From: Falsiroseomonas selenitidurans
Lineage (GTDB): Bacteria; Pseudomonadota; Alphaproteobacteria; Acetobacterales; Acetobacteraceae
NCBI RefSeq assembly: GCF_012103215.1
Contig: NZ_JAAVNE010000004.1
Location: forward strand, 115,118-179,117
Reading direction: 5' to 3'
DNA: 64,000 bases
The notes beneath the pieces were generated by a model. That model worked only from the letters and a program-made list of their open reading frames with translations, ran no database searches and was not told the DNA's origin. Below, piece after piece: positions 46,119 through 55,183 of this stretch. Position numbers and translations under genes: made by a program. Every line of letters starts with the position of its first letter. Position 1 is the first letter of the stretch.

Positions 46119-46129
46119 GGTCATTGACC
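46119..46129. promoter_or_regulatory. Short palindrome upstream of the hybrid kinase (GGTCA-T-TGACC)
   Basis: A perfect 5+1+5 palindrome 22 bases before the kinase ATG, in the 41-base gap after the MFS gene. It is short enough to be chance; an operator is possible. Confidence 0.2.
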
Positions 46130-46150
46130 GGTAACAGGGAGCGGATATCT

Positions 46151-49100
46151 ATGCCCTCCACCCGTCCGGCAGACAGAAACGGCATGCTCGCCGCTCTCGG
46201 CCGAGCATTTCCTGATTCGGAGACGATCGGCTTGCCGCTCAAGTCGGATTCGGCCGCCCCTGCCCGGACCGAGGCCGCGCGCCTGGCGGCGCTGCGCCAG
46301 TACGGGGTGCTGGATACCGCGCCGGAACCGGGCTTCGACCGGCTGGTGCGCCTGGCGCACCAGGTGTTCGACGTGCCCATGGCGCTGGTGTCGCTGGTGG
46401 ATGAAAATCGCCAGTGGTTCAAGGCGCGCATCGGCATCGACCTGGCCGAGACGCCACGCGCCATCGCCTTCTGCAACGCCGCCATCGAGGGCGCCGCAAT
46501 CTGCATGGTGCCCGACGCCACGCAGGACCCGCGTTTTGCCGACAACCCGCTGGTCACGCAGGCACCGCGGATCCGCTTCTACGCCGGCGCGCCGCTGCTG
46601 ACGCCGGAAGGCCTGGCGATCGGCACGCTCTGCATCCTGGACACCGCCCCGCGCGCGCCGCTCAGCGCCGCGCAGCAGGACACGCTGGCGGATCTGGCGG
46701 CGGCGGCGATGGCGCAGCTGGAACTGCGCCGGCAGGTGACGGCGCAACAGGCGGAAGTGGCGCGCGCGGCGCTGCGCGAGAAGCTGCTGCGCGCGGCGGC
46801 CGAAACGCCCACCTTCCGCGAAGCGATCGACGCCGCCATGCGGGCGCTGCGCGAGGTGGTGGGTGGCGTGAGCTGCCTGTTCCTGCGGCTGGCGCCCGAT
46901 GGGCGGCGGCTGCAGCTCGTCAGCGGCCAGGGCGAAGGCCAGTTCAACGAGCCGGCCTTGCTGGAGCGGATCCGTGCCACCGGCCTGACCGTGGACAACA
47001 GCGCCGCCGGCCAGGCGATTCGCACAGACCGTCAGATCATCGTCACCGACCTGACGCCGGACAACAGCGGCCACTGGCCGGCTGTCCTCCTCTCGGTGGA
47101 ACGCGGCATGGCGGCGATGATCCTGACGCCGGTCTCTGCCGGCGCGGAACGCTGCTGCATGGCGCTGGGCTTTGCCGCCGGCCGGCGCGACCTGGATTCG
47201 GTCGCCGAGACGCTGGCCGAGGCCGCCGGCACGCTGCGGCCGCTGCTGCGCCGTCTGCGCGACACCGAGGAGGCGGAGCTGTTCCGCCGGGTGGTCGATG
47301 CCAGCAACGACCCCGTCATCATCACGGATGCGGCAAGCGACGCCCCGGGCCCGCGCATCCGCTACGCCAACGACGCCTTCCTGGCCCAGACCGGCTATGC
47401 GCTGGAGGAAGTGCTGGGCCAGCCGCCCCGGATGCTGCAGGGTCCTGAAACCACGCCCGAGGCGCGCGAGGCGATCCGCGACGCGGTCGCCGCGGGCCTG
47501 CCGGTGCGCCAGGCGATCCAGAACCGCCGGCGCGACGGCACGCCCTATTGGGTGGAGGTGAACATCGCCCCGGTGGTGGACGAGACCGGCTGGCGAACCC
47601 ATTGGATGTCCCTGCAGCGCGACATCACCGCCAGCCGTGCCGAAGCCGCCGCGCTGACGGCGAGCGAGGCGGCCTTCCGCGACCTGTTCCACCAGCACCC
47701 GGCGCCGATGTGGGTGTTCGACCAGAAGACCCATGGTTTTCTCGCCGTGAACGAAGCCGCCGTGGATGGCTATGGCTGGTCGCGGGAGGAGTTCCTGCGG
47801 ATGAACCTGATGGACATCCGTCCGGAAGACGAACGCGCGCCCCTGGCCGAGTTGGTGCGGACCTTCACCCCCGCGCTGGTCGTCAGCGGCCCCTGGACGC
47901 ACCGGACCGCCACCGGCGAGATCCGCAAGGTGCAGGTGCGGTCACGCCTGATCACCTATTATGGCCGGCCGGCCGGGCTTTCCGTGATCTGGGACATCAC
48001 GGAACGGCTGCGGGCGGAGGAGGCGGCGCGCGACGCGGCGGCGGAACTGCACGCCACCTTCGAGAGCTTCAGCGACGGGCTCTGCACCATCAGCCACGAT
48101 TGGCGCTACACCTACGTCAACCGCCAGGCGGAACGGCTGCTGCGGCGCGAGGCCGGGGAGCTGGTGGGCAAGGGTGTCTGGCAGGCCTCCCCCGCCATCG
48201 TCGGCACCGAGGTGGAGCGCCAGATGCGGGCGACCGCGGCCGACCGGCAGACCCGGCGCCTGCTCTTCCACAACCCGATGCTGGGCACCTGGTTCGACAT
48301 CACGCTGTATCCGGCCCGGGACGGGCTGACGCTGTTCTTCCGCGACGTGAGCGAACAGCACCGCCGCGACGAAAGGCTGCGACTGCTGGAGGTGGCGGCG
48401 GCCAAGGCCAACGACATCATCCTGATCACCGAGGCCGCGCCGATCGACGCGCCGGGCCCGCGCACGCTGTTCGTCAACCAGGCCTTCGAGCGCCTGACCG
48501 GCTTCCGGCCGGAGGAGATCATCGGCCTGACGCCGCGCATGCTGCAGGGCCCGCGCACCGACCGCTTCGTGCTGGACCGGGTCCGCACCGCGCTGGAAGA
48601 ACGCCGGCCGATCCGAGAGGAACTGCTGAACTACCGCAAGGATGGCGAGGAGATCTGGCTGGAACTCGACATCGTGCCGGTAACGGACGCCGATGGCACG
48701 GTGACGCATTTCGTCGCCGTGCAGCGCGACATCACCGGGCGCAAGCGCACGCAGCACCAGCTCGAACAGCAGGCGGCGCTGCTGGACCAGACGCGTGATG
48801 CGATCGTGGTGCGCGGCACGGATCACCGTGTGCTGTTCTGGAACCGCAGCGCGGAGCGCCTGTATGGCTGGACCGCGGCGGAAGCGACGGGCCAGATGGC
48901 GCACGACCTGATCTACGAAGACCAGGCGCCGTTCCGCCGCGCCACCGCGGCGGTGCTGGCGGAGGGCGAATGGAACGGCATCATCGGGCAGCGCCGCAAG
49001 GACGGCACGCGGCTGATGGTGGAGGGCGCCTGGACGCTGGTGCGCGACCCGGACGGCGCGCCGCACGCCATCCTCTGCGTCAACACCGACATCACGGAGC

Positions 49101-50305
49101 GGCTGGAGCTGGAACAGAAGCTGCGCCAGGCACAGCGGCTGGAGGCCATCGGCCAGCTGACCGGCGGCGTGGCCCACGACTTCAACAACCTGCTGACCGT
49201 CATCCTGGGCAATTCGGAAATGCTGGCGGACAGCCTGGAGCAGGAGCCGGATCTGCGCCTGATGGCGGAGATGAACATGCAGGCGGCGGAGCGCGGCTCG
49301 GCGCTGACCAGCCGCCTGCTCGCCTTCTCCCGCCGCCAGGCGCTGGATCCGAAGGTGATCGACGTGAACCGCCTCCTGGCCGACCTGCACCAGATGGTGC
49401 AGCGCACGCTGGGCGGGAACATCGAGGTGGATCTGGCCGCTTCGCCCGGGCTCTGGCCGGCGCTGATCGATCCGCCGCAGCTGGAGAACGCGGTGCTGAA
49501 CCTGTGCATCAACGCGCGCGATGCGATGCCGCAGGGCGGGCGGCTGACGGTGGAGACCGCCAATGTCCACCTGGACGACACCTATGCCTACAACGAGGGC
49601 GAGGTGGTGGAAGGCGACTATGTGATGATCGCGGTGACCGACAGCGGTATCGGCATGACGCCCGACGTCCTGGCCCGCGCCTTCGAGCCCTTCTTCACCA
49701 CCAAGGATGTCGGCCAGGGCAGCGGGCTGGGCCTTTCCATGGTGTTCGGCTTCATGAAGCAGTCGGGCGGGCACGTGAAGATCTACTCGGAGCCCGGGCA
49801 AGGCACCACGGTCAAGATGTACATCCCGCGCGCGGCCGCCAATGCCAGCCTGGCGGCGCCGCGGCAGGACCCCAGCCACCTGCTCGGCGGTCGGGACAAG
49901 CTGCTGGTGGTGGAGGACGACGCGCTGGTGCGCGAGCATGTCGCCGGGCTGCTGGCCGATCTGGGCTACCACGTGGTGGTCGCCGCCCATGCGGCGGAGG
50001 CGTTGGCGGCCCTGCGGCACAGCCCGGACTTCGACCTGCTGTTCACCGATGTGGTGATGCCGGGTGGCATGAGCGGGCCGGAACTGGCGCAGGCGGCGCT
50101 GCGGGTGCAGCCCGGGCTGCGCGTGCTGTTCACCTCCGGCTACACGGAAGGCGGCATCATCCATCAGGGACGACTGGACCCCGGCGTGATGCTGCTGAAC
50201 AAGCCCTATCGGCGACGGGAACTGGCGGAACGGGTGCGTGCGGCGCTTGACGGGCCGGTCAGCCCAGGGCCCGCCGCACCGCCTCCTCCAGCGCCTGGCG
50301 GGTGA
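46151..50305 (+). CDS. Hybrid sensor histidine kinase, GAF-GAF-PAS(5)-HK-REC
   Basis: Large soluble sensor kinase, 1384 residues. Two GAF domains (about 40-190 and 205-365) precede five PAS domains (about 378-497, 507-623, 627-736, 747-867, 873-986). Then come HisKA with phospho-acceptor H1009 (GGVAHDFNN), HATPase with DSGIGM and GSGLGLSM, and a receiver with D1300 (FTDVVMPGG). PAS1 and PAS4 look LOV-like but have PPRMLQGP or TPRMLQGP where LOV has NCRFLQ, so they lack the flavin cysteine. ATG 46151 has AGGGAG upstream. The last 15 residues overlap the convergent kinase. Confidence 0.92.
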   Translation: MPSTRPADRNGMLAALGRAFPDSETIGLPLKSDSAAPARTEAARLAALRQYGVLDTAPEPGFDRLVRLAHQVFDVPMALVSLVDENRQWFKARIGIDLAETPRAIAFCNAAIEGAAICMVPDATQDPRFADNPLVTQAPRIRFYAGAPLLTPEGLAIGTLCILDTAPRAPLSAAQQDTLADLAAAAMAQLELRRQVTAQQAEVARAALREKLLRAAAETPTFREAIDAAMRALREVVGGVSCLFLRLAPDGRRLQLVSGQGEGQFNEPALLERIRATGLTVDNSAAGQAIRTDRQIIVTDLTPDNSGHWPAVLLSVERGMAAMILTPVSAGAERCCMALGFAAGRRDLDSVAETLAEAAGTLRPLLRRLRDTEEAELFRRVVDASNDPVIITDAASDAPGPRIRYANDAFLAQTGYALEEVLGQPPRMLQGPETTPEAREAIRDAVAAGLPVRQAIQNRRRDGTPYWVEVNIAPVVDETGWRTHWMSLQRDITASRAEAAALTASEAAFRDLFHQHPAPMWVFDQKTHGFLAVNEAAVDGYGWSREEFLRMNLMDIRPEDERAPLAELVRTFTPALVVSGPWTHRTATGEIRKVQVRSRLITYYGRPAGLSVIWDITERLRAEEAARDAAAELHATFESFSDGLCTISHDWRYTYVNRQAERLLRREAGELVGKGVWQASPAIVGTEVERQMRATAADRQTRRLLFHNPMLGTWFDITLYPARDGLTLFFRDVSEQHRRDERLRLLEVAAAKANDIILITEAAPIDAPGPRTLFVNQAFERLTGFRPEEIIGLTPRMLQGPRTDRFVLDRVRTALEERRPIREELLNYRKDGEEIWLELDIVPVTDADGTVTHFVAVQRDITGRKRTQHQLEQQAALLDQTRDAIVVRGTDHRVLFWNRSAERLYGWTAAEATGQMAHDLIYEDQAPFRRATAAVLAEGEWNGIIGQRRKDGTRLMVEGAWTLVRDPDGAPHAILCVNTDITERLELEQKLRQAQRLEAIGQLTGGVAHDFNNLLTVILGNSEMLADSLEQEPDLRLMAEMNMQAAERGSALTSRLLAFSRRQALDPKVIDVNRLLADLHQMVQRTLGGNIEVDLAASPGLWPALIDPPQLENAVLNLCINARDAMPQGGRLTVETANVHLDDTYAYNEGEVVEGDYVMIAVTDSGIGMTPDVLARAFEPFFTTKDVGQGSGLGLSMVFGFMKQSGGHVKIYSEPGQGTTVKMYIPRAAANASLAAPRQDPSHLLGGRDKLLVVEDDALVREHVAGLLADLGYHVVVAAHAAEALAALRHSPDFDLLFTDVVMPGGMSGPELAQAALRVQPGLRVLFTSGYTEGGIIHQGRLDPGVMLLNKPYRRRELAERVRAALDGPVSPGPAAPPPPAPGG

Positions 50306-52760
50306 AGGGCTTGCCCAGGAAGCCGGTGACATGCGGCATGCCGGGGCTATCCGCATCCGCCGCCGCCTCCGCCGTGACGCGGCCCAGCTGCTCCGGGTCC
50401 GGCGTGTAGCCGGACATCAGCACCACGGAGACCTCCGGGTGGTGGGCGCGGATGTGGCGCGCCAGCTCCATGCCATCCATGCCGCCGGGCATCAGCACGT
50501 CGGACAGGACCAGATCGAAGGGCTCCCCCTGCGCCAGCATCGCCACCGCAGCCTTGCCGCCGGAGACGCTGGTGACGGCATGGCCACCGCGTGCCAGCAT
50601 CCGCTCCGTCATCGCGCGGATTTCCGGCTGGTCCTCCACCACCAGGATGCGGGCGGGCCGTGCCGCCGGGGCCGGGGTCGGGGCGACGTCCGGCGCAGGC
50701 TCCGGCGCGGCCCTGGTCGCGGACCCGGGCGCTGACTGGGGTGCTGACTGGGGCGCTGGCTGGGGTGCGGACGCCGGTGCCGGGCCGGGCGGCGCGCCGG
50801 GCATGGCCGCCGGCGCCGGCCCCGCACCCGGCCCGGGCCGAGCCGGATCCCTGGCGGTCCCGGTGGCGCCAATGGGGCCCGGGGAGAGGGCAGCGCCGAG
50901 CATCGGCGCGGTCGCCTGGCCGGCCTCCGGGAGGAACAGCGTGATCGTGGTGCCGCGCTCCGGCTCGCTGCGCAGCGTCACCTGGCCACCAAGCTGGGTC
51001 ACCAGGCCATAGACCTGCGACAGGCCCAGCCCGGTGCCGGTGCCGGGGGCCTTGGTGGTGAAGAACGGCTCGAAGACATGCGCCGCGACCTTCGCGGCCA
51101 TGCCTGCCCCATCATCGGTCACGGCAATGGCAATGAAGCGGCCCTGTGGCATGGCGACCGTGGCGTGGCTGCTGCCGCTGGCGAACGCCTTGCCCTCCAG
51201 CCGCGCGCGACGCGCGGTGATGGTGATGTGCCCGGGCGAGGGCCGGCCGGCCAGCGCGTCCCGCGCATTGGCGACCAGGTTGCTCAGCGCCGCGCCCAGC
51301 TGCGCCGGATCGGCCTCGCAATCCGGCAGCCCGGGCTCCAGCTCCTGCCGCAGGATCACGCCTGGGCCGGCCAGGTCCTGCAGCACCGGGTGCAACTCGC
51401 GCAGCAGGGAGGCGACCGACACCCGCTCCACCCGCAGGACCTGGGTCCGGGCATAGGCCAGCAGGCTGGCGGCGAGCCGGGCGCTGGCTTCCGCCGCTCG
51501 CCTCGTGCGCTCGGCAAGGCCGCGCTGCGCCGGCTCCGTCGCGCTCTCCTCCAGGGTTTCCAGATTGCCCAGCACCACGGTCAGCAGGTTGTTCAGGTCA
51601 TGCGCCACGCCGCGCGCCATGCGGCCCATCGCTTCCAGGGCGCGGGCGCGCAGCAGCCGCGCCTCCGCCACGTGGCGCCTTTCGGCCTCCTGCTTCAGGG
51701 CGGCGGTCGCCTCGGCGCGGCCGGCCATGCCACGCCAGGCTACCAGCGTGGCCCCGAGCAGCAGCAGCACCACGAGCAGCACCAGTGCGGCGCGACGGGC
51801 CATGTCCCGCTGCCAGGCGGCGAGACGGTCCGGCAGGTCGACCCCATAGCCGACCACGACCGGAAAGGGCGCCACCGCGCGATAGGCATAGACCCGGTTC
51901 TGTCCGTCCATCGGCGATGCCGCTTCGATCACCCCTGCATCCGGCTTTTCCCGGAAGGCGCGGAGCAGCGGGTTGTTCTCGCTCAGCCGCGGCACCTGTC
52001 TGGGGTCCGCCAGGAAGTCCGGGGGCACCGGGGGCACCCGCGCCAGCAGCGTGCCGTCGTTCCGGAACATCGCCGCGGCGCCGCCATGGGTGCCGATCGC
52101 CGTGGCGAAGCTGCGCGCCACATAGTCCAGATTCACCGCCACATGGATCGCGCCCTGGAAGCTGCCATCCGCCGCGGAGCGCCGCCGGCTCATCGCGAAG
52201 GCGGCGCGGCCGCTGGTACGCCCGACATAGGGTTCGCTGACATGGCGCGGCACGGGGGCGTTCCGCTGGATCTCGAAATGCTCCCGGCCCCGCACCCCCA
52301 GCCCCCTGGGCCAGGGCCGGCTTGCCGCCTGGAAGGTGCCGTCCGCATCGCTGACCCAGACCGAGACGGTCTGTTCCAGCCGGTTGACGATGGTGGCGAG
52401 ACGCCGGCTGGTGGCCGGCGAGGCGACTTCCTCCGGCGTCATGTCGCTGATCATGTCCTCCACCATGTCGAGGACCAGATCCTGGGTTTCCAGCAGGTTG
52501 CGGACCATCTGGTGCAGCACCGCGGCAATCGATTCGCCGTCCCGCCGCGCGTCGTAGAGCACGCGGGCATGCCGTTCCATGCCATTGACGGCGAGGGTCG
52601 CGACCGGAATCAGGATGCACAGGGCGACCAGCAGCAGCATTGCCCGGCGCGGACGCAGGCTGGCGGATGCCGGATCGGGGCCATTGGGGAGGGCGGGCCG
52701 GGGCGCGTCAGGCTGCGCGGGCAAGGGCGCCTCCGGCGCATTCTGGCTCCCCTGCAACAT
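50259..52760 (-). CDS. Membrane hybrid sensor histidine kinase with dCACHE-like sensor and receiver
   Basis: Membrane kinase, 833 residues. TM1 (about 41-59) and TM2 (about 324-342) enclose a 260-residue extracytoplasmic domain of CACHE type (SVWVSDADGTFQAASRPWP, SEPYVGRTSGRAAFAMSRR, GAIHVAVNLDYV). HisKA with H387 (GVAHDLNN), HATPase with DDGAGM and GTGLGLS, a Pro/Ala-rich linker (about 637-701) and a receiver with D754 (LSDVLMPGG) follow. Start ATG 52760 is chosen over longer frames. Divergent from the OmpR-type regulator at 53033. Confidence 0.92.
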   Translation of the reverse strand: MLQGSQNAPEAPLPAQPDAPRPALPNGPDPASASLRPRRAMLLLVALCILIPVATLAVNGMERHARVLYDARRDGESIAAVLHQMVRNLLETQDLVLDMVEDMISDMTPEEVASPATSRRLATIVNRLEQTVSVWVSDADGTFQAASRPWPRGLGVRGREHFEIQRNAPVPRHVSEPYVGRTSGRAAFAMSRRRSAADGSFQGAIHVAVNLDYVARSFATAIGTHGGAAAMFRNDGTLLARVPPVPPDFLADPRQVPRLSENNPLLRAFREKPDAGVIEAASPMDGQNRVYAYRAVAPFPVVVGYGVDLPDRLAAWQRDMARRAALVLLVVLLLLGATLVAWRGMAGRAEATAALKQEAERRHVAEARLLRARALEAMGRMARGVAHDLNNLLTVVLGNLETLEESATEPAQRGLAERTRRAAEASARLAASLLAYARTQVLRVERVSVASLLRELHPVLQDLAGPGVILRQELEPGLPDCEADPAQLGAALSNLVANARDALAGRPSPGHITITARRARLEGKAFASGSSHATVAMPQGRFIAIAVTDDGAGMAAKVAAHVFEPFFTTKAPGTGTGLGLSQVYGLVTQLGGQVTLRSEPERGTTITLFLPEAGQATAPMLGAALSPGPIGATGTARDPARPGPGAGPAPAAMPGAPPGPAPASAPQPAPQSAPQSAPGSATRAAPEPAPDVAPTPAPAARPARILVVEDQPEIRAMTERMLARGGHAVTSVSGGKAAVAMLAQGEPFDLVLSDVLMPGGMDGMELARHIRAHHPEVSVVLMSGYTPDPEQLGRVTAEAAADADSPGMPHVTGFLGKPFTRQALEEAVRRALG

Positions 52761-52807
52761 CGGCTCCCATTGCGCCTGCTGGTTGAATGGTAGGACAGGC
52801 AGGGCGC

Positions 52808-52825
52808 ACCTTCCAGTTGGAAGGT
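52808..52825. promoter_or_regulatory. Perfect 18-bp palindrome between divergent kinase and regulator genes
   Basis: ACCTTCCA-GT-TGGAAGGT is an exact 8+2+8 inverted repeat in the 272-base space, 48 bases upstream of the membrane kinase start. It is a good candidate operator for a dimeric regulator, perhaps the OmpR-type protein encoded next to it. The rest of this gap shows no clear promoter. Confidence 0.5.
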
Positions 52826-53032
52826 TAACACTTGATTGCCCACTCCCGGGCAGATTACCGCAGGGACAGGGGCGATGCCCGTGGAACCGCCACCTGCCCT
52901 GCACCGGATGGCGAGCGATTGCAATTTTGGGTCGTGGAACAGATCGACGGTTTCTGGTTGTCGACATGACAAACCACTTAACCCTAGCTTCCACCCAGCG
53001 CCTGCCAAGGACCTCATGACGGGGAGCGCCTC

Positions 53033-53824
53033 ATGTCCGCCCAAACGGTCCCGGCCGCACCGGCCGTCACCATGTCCGGCAACGGGCATCGCCCAATCCT
53101 CGTGGTCGAGGACGACGGCGCGGTTGCCGCCACCATCTGCGCCGCGCTCGGGCGCGATGGCTGGAGCTGCGTCGTCGCCGCGTCCCTCGCCGAGGCGCGC
53201 GCCCGGCTGCAACGCGACCAGCCGCGCCTCGTCGTGGTGGATCTCGGCCTGCCGGACGGCAACGGCATCGCCTTCGTGCGGGAAGCCGCCAGCTGCCCGG
53301 ATCTCGGCGTCATCGTCGTCAGCGGCCGCGCCGACGAGGTGGATCGGATCATCGGGCTGGAGGTCGGCGCCGACGACTACCTGGCGAAGCCGTTCTCCTT
53401 GCGGGAAATGGTGGCGCGGGTGCGCGCCCTGAGCCGCCGGCTCGATGCCGGCAGCGTGACGCGGCCGGAGGCGGCGCCCCTGCCCGCCCCGCCGGCGGCG
53501 GCGGCCATGGCGTCCGAACAGCAGGGCTGGACCGTCGGCGGGCTGCAGCTGCAGCCGGCGCGGATGCGCCTGCGCGACGCGGCAGGGCAGGAGACCCGGC
53601 TGACCGGCGGCGAGGCCGGGCTGCTCAGCCTGCTGCTCGCCGCGCCGGATAATCTGGCGGACCGCGAGACCATCTCGGACCGTGTGCTTGGCCGCCGCCT
53701 GCTGCCGGAACAGCGCGGTGTCGACCAGCTGGCCTCCAACCTCCGGCAGAAGCTCAACGCCGCTTCCGCCGGCCAGGTCACCATCACCGCGCTGCGCGGC
53801 AAGGGCTACCGGCTCGTCTGGTGA
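53033..53824 (+). CDS. OmpR/PhoB-type response regulator
   Basis: Two-domain regulator, 263 residues. The receiver has the acidic pair VVEDDG, phospho-acceptor D70 (VVDLGLPDG) and the lysine in YLAKPFS. A Pro/Ala linker joins the winged-helix domain (LTGGEAGLLSLLLAAPDNLADRETISDRVLG ... GVDQLASNLRQKL ... GKGYRLVW). ATG 53033 has GGGGAG seven bases upstream. Its stop overlaps the next gene's ATG by one base, so regulator and kinase are made together. Confidence 0.93.
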   Translation: MSAQTVPAAPAVTMSGNGHRPILVVEDDGAVAATICAALGRDGWSCVVAASLAEARARLQRDQPRLVVVDLGLPDGNGIAFVREAASCPDLGVIVVSGRADEVDRIIGLEVGADDYLAKPFSLREMVARVRALSRRLDAGSVTRPEAAPLPAPPAAAAMASEQQGWTVGGLQLQPARMRLRDAAGQETRLTGGEAGLLSLLLAAPDNLADRETISDRVLGRRLLPEQRGVDQLASNLRQKLNAASAGQVTITALRGKGYRLVW

Positions 53825-55152
53825 TGACCGCGGCGACATCCGGCGCGCCAGCGGGCGCGCCAGACCTTGCCCCCGCGGGCGCTGCGATGGATGCCGGAAC
53901 CGGCAGCCCGCCGGACACCGCGACGGACACCCCGCCGCTGCGCGTGCTGGTCGTGGATGACGAACGCCCGATCGTCGAGATGCTGCTGCGCGCCCTGACG
54001 CAGCGCGGCTTCGAGGTGTCGGGCGTCGACAACCCGGAGGCCGCGAAGCAGGCGGTGCGAGAGGACCCCGCCATCGCCGTGGTGCTGTCGGATGTCCGCA
54101 TGCCCGGCCAGACCGGCCTGGCGCTGGCCGAGGAATTGCTGCGCGACCGGGCGGAGGGCGCGGCGCTGGAAGTGGTGCTGCTGACCGGCGGTGCCACCGC
54201 CGATGTCGCGCTTGGCGCGCTGCGCGCCCGCACCTTCGACCTGGTGCAGAAGCCGTTGCGCCTGGGCGAAGTGGCCACCGTGGTCGGCCGCGCCCTGGAC
54301 AGCAGCCGCCAGCGCCGCGCCCGGGCCGCCCGCGATGCCGCGGTGGCCGACCATGTGCGGGAGGCGGAGGCGGAGCGCGCCAGGCTGTTCGACCGGCTGG
54401 CGGCCTCCTCCGCCCGGCTGGACGACGCGCAGAGCGCGCTGGCGGCCAGCCAGCGGGTGCGGCGCGACCTGCTGGCCGTGGTATCCCACGAATTGCGCAC
54501 GCCGCTGATCCCGATCCTCGGCTTCTCCCAGATCCTCGCCGGCGGCGCGACGCTGCGGGCCGAGGAGGTCCGCGACTACGGCCGGCTCATCCATGAAGGC
54601 GCGGAACGGCTGCTCGCGCTCATCGAAGGCGCGCTCGACATCGTCGCGCTCGAACATGGCCGCGGCCTGGGCCCCGGCGTGGCCGAGCCGGCGGTGCGGC
54701 TGCTGGCGCGCGCCGCCACGCGGCTGGAAGCGGCTGCCACGGCGCGCGGCCTCCGCCTGGCCCTGCCGGCGGCGGACGACCCCGCCGCCGCGCTGAGCGT
54801 CACCGGCGATGCGCGGCTGCTGCTGGCGGCGCTGCTGCAGCTGCTCGACAACGCCATCAAGGCCTCGCCGAGCGGGGCCGAGATCGGCCTGGCCCTGGCC
54901 GCGCTGGCCGATGGCGGCCTCGCCATCCGGGTGCTCGACCGCGGCACCGGCCTGCCCCCGGCCCTGCTGGAGCAGATCGGCACGCCGTTCCTGCAGGCCG
55001 ACATGTCGCTGACCCGGGCCTGGCCCGGCGCCGGGCTGGGGCTGGCGCTGGCCAAGCGCGTCGCCACCGCGCATGGCGGGCGGCTGCGGCTGCTGCCGCG
55101 CCCCGGCGGCGGCACCGAGGCGCGGATCGAGCTGCCGGCGCCGGCGGGCTGA
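53824..55152 (+). CDS. Sensor histidine kinase with N-terminal receiver domain
   Basis: Soluble kinase, 442 residues, with REC first. The receiver (about 38-155) has D90 (VLSDVRMPGQTG) and K in VQKPLR. A coiled segment (about 160-212) leads to HisKA with H222 (VVSHELRTPLIPILGFSQ) and HATPase with DNAIKASP, LDRGTGLP and GAGLGLALAK. The input may be phosphorylation of the receiver by another kinase, since no sensor domain is present. ATG 53824 is coupled to the regulator stop (TGATG). Confidence 0.92.
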   Translation: MTAATSGAPAGAPDLAPAGAAMDAGTGSPPDTATDTPPLRVLVVDDERPIVEMLLRALTQRGFEVSGVDNPEAAKQAVREDPAIAVVLSDVRMPGQTGLALAEELLRDRAEGAALEVVLLTGGATADVALGALRARTFDLVQKPLRLGEVATVVGRALDSSRQRRARAARDAAVADHVREAEAERARLFDRLAASSARLDDAQSALAASQRVRRDLLAVVSHELRTPLIPILGFSQILAGGATLRAEEVRDYGRLIHEGAERLLALIEGALDIVALEHGRGLGPGVAEPAVRLLARAATRLEAAATARGLRLALPAADDPAAALSVTGDARLLLAALLQLLDNAIKASPSGAEIGLALAALADGGLAIRVLDRGTGLPPALLEQIGTPFLQADMSLTRAWPGAGLGLALAKRVATAHGGRLRLLPRPGGGTEARIELPAPAG

Positions 55153-55183
55153 CCCGCCTCGCCCTCCGGTCGGGTCGCGAAGG

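Noticed and set aside
47281..48750. Blue-light LOV photoreceptor kinase
   Set aside because: Both LOV-like PAS domains lack the flavin-reactive cysteine.
52937..52960. GGAAC-type -35 element of an EcfG general-stress promoter before the OmpR-type regulator
   Set aside because: No CGTT -10 element follows at 16-17 bases, so the match is only half a promoter.
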